Shown here: piece by piece, positions 13,247-21,141 of the stretch
Layout of the letters: each line of letters begins with the position of its first letter
How positions within the stretch are numbered: position 1 is the stretch's first letter
Assembly: GCA_944372505.1 (NCBI GenBank)
Contig: CALVZK010000008.1
Location: 1 to 43,159, forward strand
Direction of reading: 5' to 3'
DNA: 43,159 nt
Source: an uncultured Clostridia bacterium
GTDB taxonomy: Bacteria; Bacillota; Clostridia; Christensenellales; UBA1242
Made by a program: the position numbers and the translations under genes
The notes under the pieces: generated by a model
The model's input: the letters and a program-made list of their open reading frames with translations, nothing else
Database searches by the model: none
What the model was told of the DNA's origin: nothing

Positions 13247-14504
13247 ATTCTATCTCCATATCCTCTATAATTTCCTTTTCTTTTATTTCTTTTTCCTCCT
13301 GTTCGTTAAGCATTTCTTTTACTTTATCAAAATCAATTAATTCATTAAGTTTATACCAAAAATTTTGCACATCAGTTTTATTTTCTAAGTCTAATATATT
13401 AAAATCTGAAACTAATTTATTCGAATGAACTTTATAATTCTTACATAAAATATAACTTTCTAATTCGTTAGAATATCGCTTATAAAAGAAAGCTATTTCA
13501 TCTTTATATATCTTTATAGAATACAATTTTATATTGCTTATATCTGGGTTAATAATATTTAATTCATCACAAATATCTATAAATTTCTGTGATTTCTGAT
13601 AGTTATATTTTCTTAATTCTAGCTTTTCATAAGCTGATAAAATATTAAAATTTGGTTTAAAAACACCTTCATTTACTTTTTTTTCAAATTCTTTTAATTC
13701 TAAGGAATAATACTCTTGCCCCAATGGTCTTTTAGAGTCATAAATATCAAAGCAATTATTATTTATACCTAAAACTAATCCAATACAAGTTATATTATCA
13801 TTATTAACTTCATCAGTTATCACTTCATTTAGTCGAAGCATATTTATTTTTTTTCCAATAAAATTATTCACATTTAATTTTCTTTGATTAATTACATTAT
13901 TTATAAATCTTTCTAATCTATCTTTAAATACACTTTTATAATTAAATTTCCCAAAGGCATATTCGTATCTATTATATACTTGTTTACCTTTACCAAAATA
14001 TAATTGATAATGATAAGAAGAACTGGAAGGTATTTTAACAATCTTCCAATTTTCTTCTTTCATTATTTCACAAAATTCTTTTATATTTTTAGTATATTTG
14101 AATTCTTTTAATGCATCAACAATTATCAAATCCTCTTCTGAAATGTTTATTTCTTTTTTTTCTTGTCTTAAAGTTTTTGTAACTTCTTTACCAAGTTTAC
14201 TTTCAAAAAACGATGATATTCCTCTATTGTATAAGGATATATTAGTAGGTTTAGATTTTATCCTTTTCAAACTGCCAGATGACATAGAATTCACATCAAG
14301 ATCAAGATTTTGATAAGATTGATTACAATCTAATTTAATGACTTTTTCTGTTAAAGGATTATAATCATAATAATAAACAGTCATCGAACAATCATATTTA
14401 TTCCAATAATCTTTTAAGTTTTCCCATTGTTTTTTTTCATTATTCTGATTATCTATTCGTAACCAATGGGTATATATATAATGCCTACTATGAATACTAC
14501 GCAT
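13239..14504 (-). CDS. Hypothetical protein in the leading region
   Basis: 421 aa, not recognised. The start MRSIHSRHYIYTHWLRIDNQ and the segments WENLKDYWNKYDCSMTVYYY and IISSFFESKLGKE look like a folded N-terminal domain; LDIYDSKRPLGQEYYSLEL-type strands occur in the middle; the C-terminus is a Glu/Lys run ending EDMEIEYE. No signal peptide or membrane segment. ATG with GGAGGT, overlapping the ArdC-like gene by 8 bp. The end of the reading frame encodes the GGAG of the next gene. Function unknown. Confidence 0.7.
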   Translation of the reverse strand: MRSIHSRHYIYTHWLRIDNQNNEKKQWENLKDYWNKYDCSMTVYYYDYNPLTEKVIKLDCNQSYQNLDLDVNSMSSGSLKRIKSKPTNISLYNRGISSFFESKLGKEVTKTLRQEKKEINISEEDLIIVDALKEFKYTKNIKEFCEIMKEENWKIVKIPSSSSYHYQLYFGKGKQVYNRYEYAFGKFNYKSVFKDRLERFINNVINQRKLNVNNFIGKKINMLRLNEVITDEVNNDNITCIGLVLGINNNCFDIYDSKRPLGQEYYSLELKEFEKKVNEGVFKPNFNILSAYEKLELRKYNYQKSQKFIDICDELNIINPDISNIKLYSIKIYKDEIAFFYKRYSNELESYILCKNYKVHSNKLVSDFNILDLENKTDVQNFWYKLNELIDFDKVKEMLNEQEEKEIKEKEIIEDMEIEYE

Positions 14505-15453
14505 ATTCTACCTCCATATCTATTTCATTAATTTTTTCCTTATTTTTGGATAAACTTTTATCTTCTAAATATGAGGCAATTTTATTTGCATCGGAAATTG
14601 CATTAAACAATTCTTGAGGATTTTGTTTTAATATATCTAACCAATTTTTAACATAGGCTTTATGATTTTTTAAATGTTTTGAATCGGCTTCAAGGTGAAA
14701 CTTTTGCATTAAAAATGAACTACAAATTTCTGCTCTAAGTTCTTCTTTTGCATATTCTTCTGATGCAAATGTTTCTTTGATTTTTCTATTTAATCTTGAC
14801 TCATGACCTGTTGCATGAGCTAACTCGTGCAATTGTGTTGCATAATAAGAATATACTGTTTTAAAACTATTTGATGGTGGTAAAATCACTTCATCTTTTA
14901 TTGGATTATAATATGCTTCATCACCTTTTTCAAAGTAACTGACTTTTAAATTTTTTATAATATTGCTTATATATTCATTGTTAATAATTTCTTTATTTCT
15001 AGTCGGTGGATTATTAATCAAACCATCAATTAAATCGCCATTAAAAACTATATAACTCATTCTTGATAACTTATAATCTTTTTCTTTATCAGGATCTTGT
15101 TCTATAATTTTATTATATTCATTAAAACTAATAATTCTGTTAGTCTCTTTATTTTTCATACCCCAATATTCAACAGGTATCCCTTGACCTTTAGCATCTT
15201 TAATAAAATTCCATTTATTTTTTTTCATTTGATTATAAGTTATCCATCTATTTTCTTTATAGTTTCTTTTTAAAGATATATACGATAAATATAAATTATT
15301 AATTCCATTATACTCAATACCTGTTACTCCATTTATTGGTATATTTGTCATCCACATTTTTTCCCATGGAATATTCCCTTCTTCTAAACATTTAATATAT
15401 TCATTTATTAAATCTTGTCTTGTTTTAGGTAGTTTATTCACTATTTTCACCAT
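14497..15453 (-). CDS. ArdC-like antirestriction protein (ssDNA-binding plus zincin metallopeptidase)
   Basis: 318 aa. N-terminal DUF1738/ArdC-N domain (about 10-140), with the family sequence PWEKMW, GIEYNGINNLYLS, RWITYNQMKK and GQGIPVEYWG. C-terminal zincin domain with QLHELAHATGHESRLNR (H209, E210, H213) and a downstream YAKEELRAE glutamate (E238 or E242). ArdC proteins bind single-stranded DNA and protect incoming DNA from restriction, and are typical of leading regions. The ATG at 15453 lacks a clear ribosome-binding site; GTG at codon 5 has GGTGA 6 nt upstream and may be the true start. Overlaps the coiled-coil gene upstream by 20 bp and the next gene by 8 bp. Confidence 0.9.
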   Translation of the reverse strand: MVKIVNKLPKTRQDLINEYIKCLEEGNIPWEKMWMTNIPINGVTGIEYNGINNLYLSYISLKRNYKENRWITYNQMKKNKWNFIKDAKGQGIPVEYWGMKNKETNRIISFNEYNKIIEQDPDKEKDYKLSRMSYIVFNGDLIDGLINNPPTRNKEIINNEYISNIIKNLKVSYFEKGDEAYYNPIKDEVILPPSNSFKTVYSYYATQLHELAHATGHESRLNRKIKETFASEEYAKEELRAEICSSFLMQKFHLEADSKHLKNHKAYVKNWLDILKQNPQELFNAISDANKIASYLEDKSLSKNKEKINEIDMEVEYA

Positions 15454-15637
15454 TTATTTTTAAATCTAATTCTTGCTGCATTTTATAAATCTTGTCTTGT
15501 TGTTTTTTATAATCATATAATTCTTTAAGTTGACGATCATAATCAGAAATAATATTATTAATTACTTTGATTTTTTCTAATTCTTTGTTTTTTAGATTCT
15601 CTAATTTTTCTATTTTTTTCTCTAATTGTTTATTCAA
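15434..15637 (-). CDS. DUF4315-like small coiled-coil protein
   Basis: About 67 aa from TTG at 15635-15637, which has AAAGGAG at 8 nt (an in-frame TTG at 15655 precedes the ribosome-binding site and is rejected). Nearly the whole protein is a coiled coil (LEKKIEKLENLKNKELEKIK ... DRQLKELYDYKKQQDKI), the pattern of the small DUF4315 proteins found in Tn1549-type elements, where they sit near ssb, ardC and the secretion genes. Function unknown; possibly a structural partner. Confidence 0.7.
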   Translation of the reverse strand: MNKQLEKKIEKLENLKNKELEKIKVINNIISDYDRQLKELYDYKKQQDKIYKMQQELDLKINGENSE

Positions 15638-15666
15638 ACTACTTTCTCCTTTCAAAAAAATTTTAT

Positions 15667-16032
15667 TTATTTTTCTATATCTTGTTCCACATCTTCATTA
15701 GATTTTTCTTGTTCTTTCTGTCTAGATGATAAAAAAGTTACCTTTTCGGCTACTATATTCATAAACTTTTTCTTCTCACCTTCTTTTTCAACTAAATTTG
15801 TTTGAATTCTTCCTTTTATTCCTATAACATCTCCTTTTTTACAGTATTCTGCTGTTCTTTGAGCAACACTATCCCATAGAGTACAATCAATAAAATCCGT
15901 TTCATATACTCCTTCTTTATTTTTATATGGTCTTGGCACAGCAACCGTAATTTTAGATATAACTGTTTCTTCCTCTGTTAATTCTACTGATGGTTCTTCT
16001 ACAATTCTTCCAACAAATATTGCTTGATTCAT
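15667..16032 (-). CDS. ssb: Single-stranded DNA-binding protein
   Basis: OB-fold SSB, 121 aa: MNQAIFVGRIVEEPSV start, ISKITVAVPRPYKN, TDFIDCTLWDSVAQRTAEYCKKGDVIGIKGRIQT and a final strand with VAEKVTFLSS. It would coat the transferred strand in the recipient. It lacks the usual linker and the D-D-D-I-P-F tip that recruits repair and replication partners; instead it ends SNEDVEQDIEK, resembling other acidic tails in this element. ATG with AAAGGAG. Located four genes from oriT, as in many leading regions. Confidence 0.93.
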   Translation of the reverse strand: MNQAIFVGRIVEEPSVELTEEETVISKITVAVPRPYKNKEGVYETDFIDCTLWDSVAQRTAEYCKKGDVIGIKGRIQTNLVEKEGEKKKFMNIVAEKVTFLSSRQKEQEKSNEDVEQDIEK

Positions 16033-16048
16033 AAATCATTTCTCCTTT

Positions 16049-17080
16049 CTATATTTCTAATTCAATATCTTGTTCAGTTTCAATTTCTTTATTATTTAAC
16101 TCATAACTGTATAATTCCTTTTTCCCATAAGTAATAGAAATTATATTTTCAAATTTAAACTCTTCCAAATATCTTCTTTCATTACATTCAATATCATTCA
16201 TTTTTATAAAATCAGAAACAATTTTATATGCAACACCATAGTCGCTACTACCTCGGCTGTCATTTACTAAATCATTAATAAATCTGTGATAATCATATTT
16301 AAATGTTAATGTGTTATCGCCATATTTAATTGTTATATTTAAAGTTTTTGCATCTAAATTTTTTATTGCTTCATATAGTTTTTTATTAATATACAAATCT
16401 TTAAATTCATTATTATAATTATTAACAATACTTTCTAAATACTTAACTTTATCGTAATAAATTAGCAACTGTAATCCTAAATCGGTTTTAAAATTTTCTA
16501 AATTAATAATCTTATTTGCATATTTTTTAATAGTATCTTCGGGATTTTTTAAATATTCTACATATACTCTATAAATTGAATAATCATAACTATTTATAAC
16601 ACTAAATAAAGAATATGAAAGTTCTAATTTAATGATTGGATTGCTTTCTTTAATAAAACTTTTTCTAATTTCATCCATATATCTTTCTTTTTTCCAATGA
16701 TCAATCGTTTCAAACAATTCTAATGAATTTTTCTTCAATTCCAATTCATTTTTAAATGAATATTTTTCTAAATATTTACGAACATCTTGATTAATTTTAT
16801 CTTTTAAATTATGGAAAGACTCTAATTTAAAAGTTTTATTTTCAAATAACAAATCATTTAAATAGTAATCGCAATCATAAATACACTTATCATGCATATC
16901 TAAATAACCACTTGCTTTATATTCATTTTGAAATAAAATATCTGTTGATTCTTTTAAATAAATTACAGTAAATCTATCATTAAACTTTTCTTTATGAATT
17001 TTAAATTTTTTATATTTGCCTTCAAATGCTTTATCATTAATATTTTCATCTAACAAAAATTTTTCAAAATTATTATTCAT
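16049..17080 (-). CDS. Hypothetical protein with acidic tail
   Basis: 343 aa, not recognised. Mostly helical middle (about 100-240), beta-rich start (KKFKIHKEKFNDRFTVIYLK) and a C-terminal alpha/beta stretch (LNITIKYGDNTLTFKYDYHRFINDLVND). Last residues are ETEQDIELEI, outside any ribosome-binding site of the next gene, so this tail is not a by-product of overlapping signals. ATG after AAGGGT. Sits directly upstream of ssb in the operon. No membrane segment or signal peptide. Confidence 0.7.
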   Translation of the reverse strand: MNNNFEKFLLDENINDKAFEGKYKKFKIHKEKFNDRFTVIYLKESTDILFQNEYKASGYLDMHDKCIYDCDYYLNDLLFENKTFKLESFHNLKDKINQDVRKYLEKYSFKNELELKKNSLELFETIDHWKKERYMDEIRKSFIKESNPIIKLELSYSLFSVINSYDYSIYRVYVEYLKNPEDTIKKYANKIINLENFKTDLGLQLLIYYDKVKYLESIVNNYNNEFKDLYINKKLYEAIKNLDAKTLNITIKYGDNTLTFKYDYHRFINDLVNDSRGSSDYGVAYKIVSDFIKMNDIECNERRYLEEFKFENIISITYGKKELYSYELNNKEIETEQDIELEI

Positions 17081-17089
17081 GTTATACCC

Positions 17090-17473
17090 TTACTTTTCTA
17101 ATTCTTCTTCTGCATCAATTTCTAAATCTTCTGCTGTAATTTCATAATCTTCTAAATAATCAGAAACAAAGGTTTGAAGACATCTATCTAAATCTCTTAC
17201 ACAATCACAAAAATACTTATCTTCTTTATTATTAGATACAATTTTCAATATGCTACTTTGTGGATTATAATCAATTGAAATCTGTAGTTTTTCTTTAAGT
17301 GGTTTACTATATAAATTATTAAAAGACTTTTCTACAAAATCACTCGAATCAAGAACAATTTCTTCATTATCATATTTCTCTTCAACTATATTTAAAGCCG
17401 ACTCTATTGAATCGGCTTCTTGTGAAATTACTCTTCTTAATATTTCTTCTATCTCAATATCATATTTTTTCAT
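17090..17473 (-). CDS. DpnD/PcfM-like protein
   Basis: 127 aa. Residues 1-50 match the DpnD/PcfM pattern: YDIEIEEILRRVISQEADSIESALNIVEEKYDNEEIVLD. Such short proteins occur in conjugative plasmids (PcfM of pCF10) and ICEs without a proven role. The remaining 75 residues include ISIDYNPQSSILKIVSN and an acidic C-terminus (EIDAEEELEK). ATG with a strong site; 9 bp from the next gene. Confidence 0.75.
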   Translation of the reverse strand: MKKYDIEIEEILRRVISQEADSIESALNIVEEKYDNEEIVLDSSDFVEKSFNNLYSKPLKEKLQISIDYNPQSSILKIVSNNKEDKYFCDCVRDLDRCLQTFVSDYLEDYEITAEDLEIDAEEELEK

Positions 17474-17481
17474 GTTTCCTC

Positions 17482-18072
17482 CTAATAAGAGTCATAATCC
17501 ATATCTAAATCTTCATCTTCTTCAATTTCTTGATTATAATTAGATGAATTTTTCATCATTTCATCTTGTTGTTTTATAGAATTTAAATCTCTTGTTTCTT
17601 GATTTTCTAAGAAATTTGAAATTTCCATTGCTTCAGCTTGAATGTCAGGATCAGAAATTGCTCTTCTATATTCATTACTAATATCTTGGTTAAAAAATCT
17701 AAATTCTTTTTTCTCAGTAATAGCTTTTTTTGCAATATAATCGCAAGTATGATTTAATGCAATTTGTTCAGAAATTCTTAAATCTTTTGGATTAAGATTA
17801 TTATCAATACATATCAATGCCTTATAAAATAATTCTTTATCTTCTTTCATTAATGAACTCAATTGATTATACATTATTGTTAAAAACTGCCTACTTACTG
17901 TTTGACTTATTGTCCTTTCTATTTCCTGACCTAATTCCTTTTCAAAATGACTTGCAGGAACTTTGGTTGGCTGCTGTGTAGTTGGATTTATATACTTAAA
18001 AGCAATATCCTCTAATGTTTTAGACATTTCTTTTGGTTTTTGTTGTATAAAATCATCATAAAATTTTCTCAT
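17482..18072 (-). CDS. Hypothetical helical protein with acidic tail
   Basis: 196 aa, unrecognised. Helical (about 40-150) with FYDDFIQQKPKEMSKTLEDI at the start and LNPKDLRISEQIALNHTCDYI in the middle, then a disordered end NQEIEEDEDLDMDYDSY. The tail ends before the ribosome-binding site of the next gene. ATG with AAAGGA. Part of the continuous operon; no further clue to function. Confidence 0.7.
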   Translation of the reverse strand: MRKFYDDFIQQKPKEMSKTLEDIAFKYINPTTQQPTKVPASHFEKELGQEIERTISQTVSRQFLTIMYNQLSSLMKEDKELFYKALICIDNNLNPKDLRISEQIALNHTCDYIAKKAITEKKEFRFFNQDISNEYRRAISDPDIQAEAMEISNFLENQETRDLNSIKQQDEMMKNSSNYNQEIEEDEDLDMDYDSY

Positions 18073-18086
18073 ATATTCATTCCTTT

Positions 18087-18434
18087 CTATTTATCAATAT
18101 TTAAATCATAACCATCTTTTGCTTCAGCATTATTTATATATTCATAGATATTTTTTTGATTATTTTTGCTATCTTCCATTTCTATTAAATCTAATAATCC
18201 TTCTGCTTTTTCTCCTTCCAAATACAAATATGGACTACTAAATTTAATAGTATCTTGAAACATTGAAATAATCTCTTTTATTACTAAGTCATTATTAAAT
18301 TTTTCCTTATTACTTTCTAATACTCCACCATCTATACTATGACCTTTTGAATCGTAAAAAGTATAATCAACAGTATAACCTTTATTAAAAACATGAAGAA
18401 TATTTCTTTCTTCACTTATTATTAATGTATCCAT
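18087..18434 (-). CDS. Small hypothetical protein
   Basis: 115 aa. Beta-rich start: LIISEERNILHVFNKGYTVDYTFYDSKGHSIDGGVLES, a type of small domain often seen in Tn1549-like accessory proteins but which I cannot name. The ATG follows the stop of the DUF4314/DUF3846 gene by one nucleotide and has no good ribosome-binding site of its own, so translation depends on coupling. Confidence 0.65.
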   Translation of the reverse strand: MDTLIISEERNILHVFNKGYTVDYTFYDSKGHSIDGGVLESNKEKFNNDLVIKEIISMFQDTIKFSSPYLYLEGEKAEGLLDLIEMEDSKNNQKNIYEYINNAEAKDGYDLNIDK

Positions 18435-19040
18435 TTATCTTTCTATTTCCTCCATTTCCTCTTTATTTAGTTCAAATACATCTCTATACATTGGACATTC
18501 AGCATCCAGTTTATCTAATAAAAAATCTATCTCATAATCTGGTATAGTAATATAATCTCCTTTTTCAATATCGACTTTTGCTAAAATTAAATTACCTGCA
18601 ACAATATCTTTTTTATCATAAATATATCGGTTTAAAGGAAGCCCATCTAATTTTCCTTCTTCATTAACAATAAAGTCATATGAATCTTTATCATCAAAAA
18701 AAGATGGAACAGATTGAATATAGCCTCCAACTAATTCTTGCTTAGCAGATAAAGTATTATATATTTCTTTAACATAAGGTTCTTTTTTTGGTTCAGCAAT
18801 TATTACTTTAATTTTTTCAGGCTTTGAAACTATTTCAAACAAATCTACTTCTTCAATTAAAGCAAGTGTACTTCCATTATCCCATAACATGTGAATGCTT
18901 CCAGCATCATCAATATAATCAACTTCTCCTATTTCACCAGCTTTAATTGGTTGCATATCATCCATAGTTTTCAACAATTTAACTCTTGTTCCATTAGGAT
19001 ATTTATCTCTTAACTCAGCCAACTTTTGTTCAGTTATCAA
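18435..19040 (-). CDS. DUF4314-DUF3846 fusion protein
   Basis: 201 aa with two known domains of unknown function. Residues 5-70 are DUF4314 (LRDKYPNGTRVKLLKTMDDM, EVDYIDDAGSIHMLWDNGS, LALIEEVDLFEI), an SH3-like fold. Residues 75-185 are DUF3846 (IKVIIAEPKKEPYVKEIYNT, ELVGGYIQSV, IVNEEGKLDGLPLNRYIYD, GNLILAKVD). Both domains recur in ICE and phage accessory genes; here they are fused. TTG start with AGAGGT at 8 nt. Ends EEMEEIER. Confidence 0.85.
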   Translation of the reverse strand: MITEQKLAELRDKYPNGTRVKLLKTMDDMQPIKAGEIGEVDYIDDAGSIHMLWDNGSTLALIEEVDLFEIVSKPEKIKVIIAEPKKEPYVKEIYNTLSAKQELVGGYIQSVPSFFDDKDSYDFIVNEEGKLDGLPLNRYIYDKKDIVAGNLILAKVDIEKGDYITIPDYEIDFLLDKLDAECPMYRDVFELNKEEMEEIER

Positions 19041-19052
19041 ATAATTTACCTC

Positions 19053-19406
19053 TTATGATTCAATTTCTAAAATAAAAATGCAATATTCTGTTTCTTCTTT
19101 TTGAACATTGCATGTATCTTTATTATTTTCAAAATCTTTAATATATTCATCTAAATAAATATCCATTTCTTCTTTTTTACATGGCAAATAACCACAAGTT
19201 TTTAATAATTTAACTAAATCTAAATTGAGAATTTCACACATTTTTATTAATGTTGTTAAATTATAATTTTGTCGTTCACCATTCTCAATTCTTGAAACTT
19301 CTGTATCACTTATATCAATTTTTCTAGCAAATTCTCGTTTGCTATAGCCTGAAGTTAATCTTCTCATTTTTAATAATTGTGCTAATAATAAATAATTATA
19401 TTCCAT
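19053..19406 (-). CDS. XRE-family transcriptional regulator
   Basis: 117 aa. Residues 7-62 form a Cro/CI helix-turn-helix: LLKMRRLTSGYSKREFARKI, DISDTEVSRIENGERQNYNL, LIKMCEILNLDLVKLL. The remaining 50 residues are acidic. It lies inside the long operon rather than divergently next to int, so its likely target (the operon promoter at 41.3 kb, the mob promoter or the int-side promoter) cannot be fixed by position. ATG with AAAGGA. Confidence 0.85.
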   Translation of the reverse strand: MEYNYLLLAQLLKMRRLTSGYSKREFARKIDISDTEVSRIENGERQNYNLTTLIKMCEILNLDLVKLLKTCGYLPCKKEEMDIYLDEYIKDFENNKDTCNVQKEETEYCIFILEIES

Positions 19407-19421
19407 ATTAAATCCTTTCTT

Positions 19422-19646
19422 TTAATAAATTTCTTTTTCTAGTTCTTCTTTACTTGAAGACAAAGATACTTCATCATTAAATAAAGTTTTTACATCTATT
19501 TCTATATCAAGATTATTTTCTAAAAAATTTGAAAATTGAAAAACTATTTCATTTTCTAAATCATTTACATCATATATGTCTAAACCCTTATCTATAAAAG
19601 TATTTCTATTTTCTTCAAATATTTTTTTTAAATAACTTTTATTCAA
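19422..19646 (-). CDS. Small hypothetical protein
   Basis: 74 aa, helical and acidic, unrecognised. TTG start (19644-19646) with AAGGGTGA at 9 nt. Ends KEELEKEIY. Three bases separate it from the upstream gene, so the two are coupled. Confidence 0.6.
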   Translation of the reverse strand: MNKSYLKKIFEENRNTFIDKGLDIYDVNDLENEIVFQFSNFLENNLDIEIDVKTLFNDEVSLSSSKEELEKEIY

Positions 19647-19648
19647 AA

Positions 19649-19930
19649 TTATTCACCCTTAAAAGAATTGCAATATTCTTCTTTTAATTTTTCAAAAATA
19701 TTAATGCAATCCTGACTTAAATCTTGCTTTAGCAAATCATAATTAGATAAGAGATCTTGACATCTCCATAAAATTTTAAATTCATTTTCTGTTAATTCAT
19801 AGTTTCTTAAATCTTCATAATCTTCACTTGATATATAATTTGACAAATCATTATAAAAATCTTGTTTTATTTCTTCATTATATTTTTTTATTGCTTCATT
19901 ATACTCTTCTTCTGTAAATATTTCTTTCAT
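19649..19930 (-). CDS. Small hypothetical helical protein
   Basis: 93 aa, acidic, mostly helical (EEEYNEAIKKYNEEIKQDFY, LTENEFKILWRCQDLLSNYD). Not recognised. ATG with AAAGGAG at 6 nt. Located between the secretion genes and the leading-region genes. Confidence 0.6.
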   Translation of the reverse strand: MKEIFTEEEYNEAIKKYNEEIKQDFYNDLSNYISSEDYEDLRNYELTENEFKILWRCQDLLSNYDLLKQDLSQDCINIFEKLKEEYCNSFKGE

Positions 19931-19947
19931 TATTTCTCCTTTCCAAA

Positions 19948-20691
19948 TTAATTAACTTCTAACTTCATTCCCAAATAAATTCCATTATCATCTTTTAATG
20001 GACTACACATTCCTGTACGATTTAATTTTTTTAATTCAGTTGCACAAGCATCTGCAACATTAGTAATTGTATAACCATCTGAAAAAAGAAAATATTTTAC
20101 TATTTTCTCTTGATTATTACTAGGTTCTTCTACAATAGGATTCTTATTAGTTTGATTTTCATTTTGTTCTTCTTGACTATTGTTACCATTATTATTTGGC
20201 TTAGAATTATTATCTTCTGGTTGCTTTTGAATCTCTTCTTCTTTGTCTGTTTCAATAGGCTCTTGGACAATTTCTGGCTCTCTTATAATGACCTTAATTG
20301 CTTCTTGTGAAGTATTTCCTGCCTTATCAGACACAGAATAAATAATAGATTGTTCACCAACTTTGTTAGTATCAATTTTCTCATATTTTAACTTATTAAT
20401 TAAATTTCTGTCTTTATTATCTTCTACACTTTCAACATAACTTAGATAATCAATATCACCTCCCTTCATGATTTCTATTGTACTTACCTTTAGTTTAATA
20501 ATTGGTGAAATTTCATCTTTTTCTTCATCCAAACTTTGATTGTTTTGTAAACTACTATCAGATGAAGTATTATTAAAATTTAAAAATATAAACATCGAAA
20601 TTATTAATAATAATGCTAATATTATTAGTAAAATGATTCTTCTTTTTTTCTTGTATCTTCGATACATTGTCAATAATTCTTCATCATTCAT
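19948..20691 (-). CDS. Membrane-anchored protein with Ig-like (DUF5011) domain
   Basis: 247 aa. Cytoplasmic basic start (YRRYKKKRR), one membrane segment (about 18-38), then an Ig-like DUF5011 domain (about 62-137: SPIIKLKVSTIEIMKGG ... YEKIDTNKVGEQSIIYSVSD), a disordered Glu/Asn/Pro linker (about 140-195) and a C-terminal part with TITNVADACATELKKLNRTG. It probably projects through the wall. The Ig domain is paralogous to that of the neighbouring 138-aa protein. Next to the CHAP hydrolase and VirB4, it is probably a wall-spanning piece of the transfer channel. ATG with GGGAG. Confidence 0.8.
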   Translation of the reverse strand: MNDEELLTMYRRYKKKRRIILLIILALLLIISMFIFLNFNNTSSDSSLQNNQSLDEEKDEISPIIKLKVSTIEIMKGGDIDYLSYVESVEDNKDRNLINKLKYEKIDTNKVGEQSIIYSVSDKAGNTSQEAIKVIIREPEIVQEPIETDKEEEIQKQPEDNNSKPNNNGNNSQEEQNENQTNKNPIVEEPSNNQEKIVKYFLFSDGYTITNVADACATELKKLNRTGMCSPLKDDNGIYLGMKLEVN

Positions 20692-20711
20692 AATTAAACT
20701 CCCTTCTAAAT

Positions 20712-21128
20712 CTAATTTTTAAAATTAAGTTTTTCTTTAACAATTACTTGAAATCTTGCTTTTGTAACATTATTTGCAGTATCACTTACCTCGTAATCAA
20801 TATAATATTCTCCTACTTTATTAGTATCTACTTTTTCATAAGTTACCCTAGATGTTATATCTCCTTCTAAATTATCGGATGCTTCTTTAATAAACGATTC
20901 ATAATCAATCTCATCGCCTTGATAAATGGTAATTTTATCTTGAGTAAGAATCAAAATAGGAGCAACTTCATCTTGCTCTAATATTTCTTGTTGTCTTTCT
21001 TGTTCTTGTTGCTCTTCACTTTTATGCTTTTCAATTCTATTAGCTACATTATAATTTAAGATTAATGGTACTAAACTGCAAAGAACTATTACTACAATTG
21101 CAATAATTATTGTTTTTTTCTTTTTCAT
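20712..21128 (-). CDS. Membrane-anchored single Ig-like (DUF5011) domain protein
   Basis: 138 aa. Signal anchor at about 5-26 (IIIAIVVIVLCSLVPLIL), charged coiled-coil stalk (Glu/Gln-rich, about 33-52), then one Ig-like domain (about 54-132) ending with VDTNKVGEYYIDYEVSDTAN. Very similar to the Ig domain of the following gene (DTNKVGE...VSD), so the pair arose by duplication. ATG with AAAGGAG. Likely a surface component of the mating apparatus. Confidence 0.8.
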   Translation of the reverse strand: MKKKKTIIIAIVVIVLCSLVPLILNYNVANRIEKHKSEEQQEQERQQEILEQDEVAPILILTQDKITIYQGDEIDYESFIKEASDNLEGDITSRVTYEKVDTNKVGEYYIDYEVSDTANNVTKARFQVIVKEKLNFKN

Positions 21129-21141
21129 TATTTCTCCTTTT

